From the NCBI GenBank assembly GCA_002418205.1, contig DIDP01000045.1:1-20378 (forward strand): a stretch of DNA of 20,378 nt. Direction: 5' to 3'. The notes below the pieces were generated by a model. That model did no database searches. It saw nothing but the letters and a program-made list of their open reading frames with translations, and was not told where the DNA came from. Shown one piece after another: positions 15,929-20,378 of the stretch. Positions within the stretch are counted from its first letter, which is position 1. The number at the start of each line of letters is the position of its first letter. A program made the position numbers and the translations under genes. The DNA is from Anaerolineales bacterium UBA5797. GTDB taxonomy: Bacteria; Chloroflexota; Anaerolineae; Anaerolineales; Villigracilaceae.

Positions 15929-16576
15929 ATGATGAAACACAGGTCCAGGTCCAGAAATGATGCGGATACCAGGCCGGATCATCAAAACCAGCTTGGCTTG
16001 GAACGTCTCATCTTTTTCAGTGATGCGGTCTTTGCAATTGCGATCACGCTGCTTGCGCTGGAGATCCGCCTGCCTGAGACGGAAGAGTTGCTGGATAACG
16101 CAGAATTGGCGAGCCAGCTGTCAGGTATGTGGCACGAGTATCTTGCCTACATTATCAGTTTTTTGGTGATCGGGACTTTCTGGATGGCGCACCATCGTAA
16201 GTATCGTTACATCAAACGCTATGATGACAGGTTGATGTTCCTCAACCTGTTGTTGTTGATGGTGATCGCCTTCATTCCTTTTCCCAGTTCCATCATCAGC
16301 AAATACCCCGACCGTTCAGCCACGATCTTCTATGCATTAACGATGGCGAGTACAGGATTCCTGATCGCGGGTATCTGGTGGTATGCAACTTATAACAACC
16401 GCCTCACTGACCCTGACCTGGATGCCAGACGACGCAGAGACCAGTTCATTGCACCATTGCTTACCTCTGCGATCTTCCTATTCTCCATTGGCATTGCATT
16501 TTTTAGCCCAAATCTCAGCAGGTTGTCGTGGCTTTTGATCCTGCTGGCATCCTTTTATGCAAACAATAGAACTTGA
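15929..16576 (+). CDS. TMEM175-like potassium channel subunit (DUF1211), first of a tandem pair
   Basis: A 215-residue six-helix membrane protein of the TMEM175 family (K+ channels that work as tetramers in bacteria). The family signature RxxxFSD is intact in the first helix (R26 to D32, RLIFFSD), followed by AVFAIAITLLALEIRLP. Other family features are FLVIGTFWMAHHRKYRYI and the LNLLLLMVIAFIPFPSSIIS helix. The N-terminal tail is basic and His/Arg rich. The start is uncertain: ATG 15929 or 15932 gives a compact tail, while ATG 15896 or TTG 15893 would add about 11-12 residues; none has a strong Shine-Dalgarno. The paralogue starts 3 bp after the stop. Confidence 0.9.
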   Translation: MMKHRSRSRNDADTRPDHQNQLGLERLIFFSDAVFAIAITLLALEIRLPETEELLDNAELASQLSGMWHEYLAYIISFLVIGTFWMAHHRKYRYIKRYDDRLMFLNLLLLMVIAFIPFPSSIISKYPDRSATIFYALTMASTGFLIAGIWWYATYNNRLTDPDLDARRRRDQFIAPLLTSAIFLFSIGIAFFSPNLSRLSWLLILLASFYANNRT

Positions 16577-16579
16577 TCT

Positions 16580-17266
16580 ATGATGAAGAAGAGTCAGACT
16601 CCCGTCAGTGAATTTACCAACTACGTCAACCTCGAACGCCTGACTTTTCTCGTGGACGGTGTCTTTGCGATCACTATCACCTTGCTGGTGCTTGAATTGC
16701 GTCCACCGGAGGAAGGTGTGAAAAATCTGGCAGATGGTCTGCTTTCGATGCTGCCGCGGCTTTACATTTACTTTATCGCCTTCTATTCCATTGCCAATCA
16801 TTGGGTCGTGCACCAAAGGATGTTCCGTCATATCACCAGGGCAGATACGACCATGATGTGGCTCACGATACTGGGTTTACTTTTTATAACCTTGATCCCT
16901 GCCGCCACCGCCCTGTTTGGTCGCTTCCCTGGAGAAAAACTGGCGATCGCCTGTTTCTCAGCCAACAGCTTCCTTCACGCCTTGACCAATTGGGCCTTTT
17001 GGGCATACGTCACAAATAGGCAGAAGCAGTTTGCAGTGGAGTCTGATCCGCGCCTGTTGACGATCACCGCGCAGGTGTGGATGATCATCAGCGCGGGCTG
17101 GCTCCTGTCCATTTTTCTCGGGTATTGGAATATTTATGGGGCTTATATCTCATGGGTACTCCTTCCCAATCTGGTCGGTTTGTGGGGTGGGTATAAGCGC
17201 CGAAGGCTGCTGGCTGCATATGTGGACGAAGACCGCCAACATGAAAAAAAGAAAAGCAGGAAATAA
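16580..17266 (+). CDS. TMEM175-like channel protein, second of the pair, divergent signature
   Basis: A 228-residue six-helix TMEM175-family protein. The first helix reads RLTFLVDGVFAITITLLVLEL, so the family motif RxxxFSD is changed to RxxxLVD (Arg20 to Asp26), while the FAITITLL pore-helix pattern is kept. Further helices include YIYFIAFYSIANHWVVHQRM and MWLTILGLLFITLIP. The C-terminus is highly basic (KRRRLLAAYVDEDRQHEKKKSRK). It starts 3 bp after the first copy, so the two are surely co-translated, and its end overlaps the cysteine-cluster gene by 26 bp. The two may form hetero-oligomers; that is an inference. Confidence 0.88.
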   Translation: MMKKSQTPVSEFTNYVNLERLTFLVDGVFAITITLLVLELRPPEEGVKNLADGLLSMLPRLYIYFIAFYSIANHWVVHQRMFRHITRADTTMMWLTILGLLFITLIPAATALFGRFPGEKLAIACFSANSFLHALTNWAFWAYVTNRQKQFAVESDPRLLTITAQVWMIISAGWLLSIFLGYWNIYGAYISWVLLPNLVGLWGGYKRRRLLAAYVDEDRQHEKKKSRK

Positions 17267-17702
17267 GCGGACGTTATATCAAAAATATCCGCCTTCCGAG
17301 CCGTGTGTATGCGATGTGTGCCTGGCCTATTGTGCCCGCCCCGGCTGGTGGACAGTGGAAGAGGCGGCCCGCGCCATCGATGCAGGGTACGGAAACCGCA
17401 TGATGCTTGAGATCGCGCCCGAGTTATCTTTTGGTGTATTGTCTCCGGCATTCAAAGGATGTGAAGGATCGATTGCAACCAATCAGTTCGCGCAAAACAA
17501 ATGTACCTTTTTGATAAACGAGCGTTGTGAACTCTATGGGACCGGTCACCAGCCGTTGGAATGCCGCTTTTGCCATCATGAACGGCGCGGGCTGGGCCTC
17601 AAATGTCATGCCGATCTTGAAAAGGATTGGAAGACATCTGTTGGGCAGGCTTTGGTGGAAAGATGGATCAGAAAAGTCGGTCTGCGATACTGTATCTTTT
17701 GA
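17241..17702 (+). CDS. Cysteine-cluster protein, probable metal- or FeS-binding
   Basis: A 153-residue soluble protein with ten cysteines in a regular layout: C22, C24, C27 and C31 (PCVCDVCLAYC), C74, C88, C96, C108 and C111-H112-H113 (CRFCHH), C122-H123. The block YCARPGWW, the GNRMMLEIAPE stretch and the TGHQPLECRFCHHERRG ending look conserved, similar in style to YkgJ-type zinc/iron-chelating proteins, but I do not place it in a named family. The start at ATG 17241 overlaps the TMEM175 gene by 26 bp; ATG 17220 is an alternative. The long in-frame extension upstream lies inside the TMEM175 gene and is rejected. Co-transcription with the channel pair is likely. Confidence 0.75.
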   Translation: MKKRKAGNKRTLYQKYPPSEPCVCDVCLAYCARPGWWTVEEAARAIDAGYGNRMMLEIAPELSFGVLSPAFKGCEGSIATNQFAQNKCTFLINERCELYGTGHQPLECRFCHHERRGLGLKCHADLEKDWKTSVGQALVERWIRKVGLRYCIF

Positions 17703-17845
17703 AATTCCCGGAAATTACCAGCCTGTTCATTTTGAAGATACTGCCGGTGCCATCTGGCTGGGAGTTTTTGCAATACTTTCCCTGATCGGCCGGATGCACT
17801 CGAAAGCACGCTATCGCAAATTGATCACTCGCAAGGAGAACACCG

Positions 17846-18427
17846 ATGAAAGCAATTGGTTTGTCGCTCGATGATATCGTTCAAATGACTCTGGAAGTTG
17901 GCGAGGATTGGGCCATTGCCCATGCCAGGCGATTGATCGAACTCGTCAAACAGATCAGTGACGGCCTATCCTATGATTTTGAAGTGATGGAATTGGCCGC
18001 CTATATGCACGATTGGGGGGCGTTTCCAAAGTATATGCAAAAGGATGTGGAACATGCGGTTCGTTCCCGACAAGTGGTTGAATCTGACATTCTGCCTCAT
18101 CTGCCCCTGACAGCGGATCAAACAGAGCATCTGCTCGAAACCATCGAACTGCACGACTACCGCGATCTGCGTCTGACGCAATCGAACGAGGCGCTGCTAC
18201 TACGTGAAGCAGATATGCTCGAGTTCCTCGGTGTGATGGGCATGGCACGCGAGTTTGCCCGCGGACCGAAGAACGTGGAGACGTGTTACAAGCGAATCCT
18301 TTCACGCCGCGATGGGATCGAAGGTCGCTTCACACTTCCGCGTGCTCAGGAGATCGCCAAAATTCGATTGGAAAGAATGGAAATATGTTTGGGATGGTTG
18401 AGTGAGGAGAGCTTTGGAGTCTTGTAA
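17846..18427 (+). CDS. HD-domain protein (metal-dependent phosphohydrolase fold)
   Basis: A 193-residue HD-superfamily protein. The metal-binding pattern is visible: His26 in AIAHARRL, the His55-Asp56 pair in YMHDWGAF, further His residues in ETIELHDYRD, and an Asp in LLREADMLEFLG, which is the H...HD...H...D arrangement. The family hydrolyses phosphoester bonds, often of nucleotides; the substrate is unknown. The Shine-Dalgarno AAGGAG sits 8 nt before the ATG. The 143-bp gap before it shows no terminator, so it may belong to the TMEM175/cysteine-cluster unit. It is followed by a hairpin at 18434-18460. Confidence 0.87.
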   Translation: MKAIGLSLDDIVQMTLEVGEDWAIAHARRLIELVKQISDGLSYDFEVMELAAYMHDWGAFPKYMQKDVEHAVRSRQVVESDILPHLPLTADQTEHLLETIELHDYRDLRLTQSNEALLLREADMLEFLGVMGMAREFARGPKNVETCYKRILSRRDGIEGRFTLPRAQEIAKIRLERMEICLGWLSEESFGVL

Positions 18428-18433
18428 ATGAAA

Positions 18434-18460
18434 CAGGAGCGAACGCTGAGTCTGCTCCTG
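18434..18460 (+). terminator. Weak stem-loop after the HD gene
   Basis: CAGGAGC (18434-18440) and GCTCCTG (18454-18460) form a 7-bp perfect stem with a 13-nt loop just after the HD gene stop. No T-run follows, so this is only a candidate 3' end. Confidence 0.35.
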
Positions 18461-18617
18461 GTGATTAAGTAGATCATGCTTCAAGCGTGACCTATTCCAC
18501 ATTGGGAATCAGGTCCCGCGCCGAGCGGATCGCAGATTCCAGATTGTTATAGATCGCTTCCTGTTCTCCCAAAAGAAGGAGCGCTTTTGCCTTTATTTGT
18601 GCGAACTCTTCCTTTGA

Positions 18618-19154
18618 GTACACTCCCGGAAATACCTGATTGATCAACCCGGCGTTGGCATAAATAACAAATATGCCGAATGGAACATTTACATCGACCC
18701 TGTCGCGGCGAACATTGTTTTTAAGTCGGGCATCCCAATCGTCCTGGTACCACTTGACGCGACGAACAATGTTCCCATCACCTGCAGGTTTTACAATGCG
18801 CTGGGAGATCACCTCAACACACCAGCGGCAAACCTCGTGTATGACATCCTGACCGCCAACCTCGACTTTGTGGACAGCGGCGGATTTCAATTTTGGGATT
18901 CGCTCACTTCCGCAATCTTCACCGACCCAAGCATCGCCACATTCGAGGAATTCAAGTTGATCGTGGTGGAGGTAACGGAAGCCCGGGTAGCTCTTGTGCG
19001 TCAGCGCGCCGGCTTGTTTGGGGGTGATGGCTGTGCTGAGATTGGCGCTGGCGATCATTGCGCCTTTCATGGGAGGATGGTTGATGTAAAAACAATGTGC
19101 CTCGATTTGTACAAAAGAGGCATTCGGCACGACTTATCCCTAAGTCTCTGTTAA
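18618..19154 (+). pseudogene. Nucleoside hydrolase remnant (5'-truncated)
   Basis: The plus-strand frame open from 18618 to 19154 reads as the C-terminal half of an inosine-uridine-preferring nucleoside hydrolase: AEWNIYIDPVAANIVFKSGI, then PIVLVPLDATNNVPITCRFY, then TPAANLVYDIL, then GGFQFWDSLTSAIFTDPSIA. These match the conserved core and C-terminal lid of that family, which cleaves the N-glycosidic bond of ribonucleosides. The N-terminal half with the Ca2+-binding DxDxxxDD motif is absent, and a TGA at 18615-18617 closes the frame upstream. No ATG, GTG or TTG precedes the conserved part. After about 18970 the similarity fades (TEARVALVRQRAG onward). The upstream sequence in other frames does not restore it. 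It is therefore a decayed fragment. A long minus-strand frame (18492-19130) overlaps it and is mostly its shadow. Confidence 0.8.
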
Positions 19155-19217
19155 TTATTTGATGATGGGTGTGCAAGGTACCGGAATATGATCAACCAAA
19201 ACATACCCTATCCTGCA

Positions 19218-19922
19218 TCAGGGCAGGAAATACGGGCAGTTCTCACAAGGGTGTGCATGGTCATCGTTTCCCAGCAGGAACTCTTTTTCAGGGGATTCCT
19301 TGACAAACCGGGATTCCACCCAGCCCACCAGGTTTCCATCCAGCGTGCTTACCTGCCACCAGTCCAGATCCTGCGGTTGTCTCAGCGTAACGGGGGTCAC
19401 GTTTTCCAATCGGGCGATCTCCGCGCCGCGGGGCCTGTCGAATAACGGGACCGTGGTGTCTTCGCCATCAAATACGTATGCCTGTCGGCGGACATAATAA
19501 TCCGAGATCCAGCCTGTGATGCCCTCCAGGGTTTGAACATGATAGAACCGCTGCAGCCCCTGCGGGCTGACATTGCGAATTTCCAGGACGATGACCGGGG
19601 AACCTGTATGGATTTCAGCCAGGCTGGCAGCCTGCGGGTCGGCATCCTCCAGTAGTGCCAGAGTATGCTCTGCTGTCAGGCCGTGTTCATCCACGCCCGA
19701 GAGCAGCACCCATTCAATGAAACCTGGCTGGTTGGCAATGGGTGTCCCTTCTGCATTGGATATGGGAATGGGACTTGTGATGATGGGTGGCGTTGGGGGA
19801 TGTGTGGCTGTTGACGCGGGCGCGGCTGGGGTGTTGCTCCTGCAAGCGACAGAAAAGCAGGCAAACAGAAACAACAATAAATAACGGAGGAAGTCAGGGC
19901 GGGATGAATTGCAGGTTTTCAT
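19218..19922 (-). CDS. SH3b-type domain surface protein, probable lipoprotein
   Basis: A 234-residue exported protein. The N-terminus has a hydrophobic signal (YLLLFLFACFSVAC) with cysteines at 22 and 27 that could be lipidated, followed by a Pro/Thr/Ala-rich linker (residues 31-60). Two SH3-like repeats are visible by their YHVQTLEGITGWISDYYV and WWQVSTLDGNLVGWVESRFV endings, the standard bacterial SH3b pattern for cell-wall or protein binding. The C-terminus ends in HAHPCENCPYFLP, with closely spaced His and Cys. The weak lipobox (-3 is Ser) leaves lipidation uncertain. It lies downstream of the Ig-like gene on the same strand, but the 17-bp inverted repeat between them argues for separate transcripts. 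Confidence 0.82.
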   Translation of the reverse strand: MKTCNSSRPDFLRYLLLFLFACFSVACRSNTPAAPASTATHPPTPPIITSPIPISNAEGTPIANQPGFIEWVLLSGVDEHGLTAEHTLALLEDADPQAASLAEIHTGSPVIVLEIRNVSPQGLQRFYHVQTLEGITGWISDYYVRRQAYVFDGEDTTVPLFDRPRGAEIARLENVTPVTLRQPQDLDWWQVSTLDGNLVGWVESRFVKESPEKEFLLGNDDHAHPCENCPYFLP

Positions 19923-19933
19923 TGGTGCACCGA

Positions 19934-19974
19934 ATAAACAGCGTGCTGAAGGACTGATTCAGCACGCTGTTTAT
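19934..19974. terminator. 17-bp perfect inverted repeat, likely terminator
   Basis: The arm at 19934-19950 is an exact reverse complement of 19958-19974, around a 7-nt loop (GGACTGA on plus). The stem core is CAGCGTGCTGAA/TTCAGCACGCTG. On the minus strand it lies directly after the Ig-like gene and ends in a T-rich TTTATTC, fitting an intrinsic terminator for that gene. Confidence 0.75.
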
Positions 19975-19995
19975 AATTTCAGGGCAATGGGTTCC

Positions 19996-20378
19996 TTAAG
20001 GCTTGTTCACTGTGATGAGCGTGCCATTGCTGTCTCCATCCGGGTCGTGATTGTCCGCGGATGCATAGGCATACATGGCGTGGGCCACATCCGTCACGGT
20101 AAACAATACGCTGCTGCTGTTTTTGCTGATATTGTTTTTTGTAATGGTGCATTGGCCACTGCCGTTGGTCACACAACTGCCGCTGCCGGACGCGCCCGCA
20201 CTCCATGACCCACTGACGGTGGCATTGACAAGTGGATTGTGACTAGCATCCTCGACCGTGATCGTAATGGTGGCGTTCCACTTTCCACCGCTGGCAGTTG
20301 TGGTGCTCCCGTCCAGGTCACCCACGTGGTCGATTGGATTCGGGGTCACCGTGGTAGAGGGAGTTGGAGGCGGACCGG
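19996..20378 (-). CDS. C-terminal Ig-like domain of a secreted protein (partial, runs off the window)
   Basis: The minus-strand frame is open to the right edge of the window, so only about 127 C-terminal residues are seen. It begins with a Pro/Thr linker (GPPPTPSTTVTPNP), then a single Ig-like beta-sandwich: HVGDLDGSTTTASGGKWNAT, ITVEDASHNPLVNATVSGSW, a SCVTNGSGQC stretch with two cysteines that may form a disulphide, and the ending ADNHDPDGDSNGTLITVNKP. This domain is a common tail of secreted enzymes in Anaerolineae-type genomes, from memory. The catalytic or binding part lies outside the window. The GTG at 20347-20349 is unlikely to be the true start. Confidence 0.78.
   Translation of the reverse strand, partial: GPPPTPSTTVTPNPIDHVGDLDGSTTTASGGKWNATITITVEDASHNPLVNATVSGSWSAGASGSGSCVTNGSGQCTITKNNISKNSSSVLFTVTDVAHAMYAYASADNHDPDGDSNGTLITVNKP

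Noticed and set aside
18492..19130. 212-codon minus-strand frame as a full gene
   Set aside because: Most of it mirrors the plus-strand nucleoside hydrolase remnant, which has strong family motifs; only its last 50 codons could be real and are noted separately.
1..20378. CRISPR array, prophage or IS element
   Set aside because: No regularly spaced repeats, no transposase, integrase or phage structural gene were found on either strand.

Overview
The window looks like an ordinary chromosomal segment of an anaerobic, Anaerolineae-like Chloroflexota bacterium. That assignment is an inference from the gene types (two-domain MprF, TMEM175 pair, Ig-like secreted protein with a Pro/Thr linker), the mid-50s GC appearance and a tRNA without an encoded CCA; no marker gene fixes the taxonomy. 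No phage, transposase, CRISPR array or rRNA was seen.

Layout. 24-107: tRNA-Leu(UAA), minus strand. 132-896: YwaF/TIGR02206-type membrane protein, minus. 1091-4475: Mg2+-type P-type ATPase with a good promoter, followed by a canonical rhomboid protease. 4518-4946: small mono-haem (CxxCH) membrane-anchored protein, minus, divergent from 5096-10768, a tight three-gene operon: Lon-like AAA protease, rhomboid-like membrane protein (broken by one base in a T7 run) and MprF lysyl-phosphatidylglycerol synthase/flippase. 10914-15748: short accessory units separated by a recurring 'small hairpin plus terminator' repeat: a GNAT acetyltransferase; an SRPBCC membrane protein, a GT39 glycosyltransferase (broken by one base in a G7 run) and a P-loop kinase-like protein; then a membrane-anchored protein of unknown role. 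15929-18427: two tandem TMEM175-like channels, a cysteine-cluster protein and an HD-domain protein, probably one transcription unit. 18618-19154: a 5'-truncated nucleoside hydrolase remnant. 19218-20378: an SH3-domain surface protein and the C-terminal end of an Ig-like secreted protein, both minus, separated by a 17-bp perfect inverted repeat.

How the genes fit together. Much of the window concerns the cell envelope: cation transport (P-type ATPase, TMEM175 pair), membrane proteolysis (two rhomboid-family proteins, one beside the Mg2+ pump and one coupled to mprF), lipid aminoacylation (MprF) and lipid-linked sugar transfer (GT39). The most interesting points are the Lon-like/rhomboid-like/mprF operon, the dispersed hairpin-terminator repeat, and the two frameshifts, which share the same signature (one extra base in a 7-base homopolymer) and may be sequencing errors. 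I did not find a clear new defence or mobile system.
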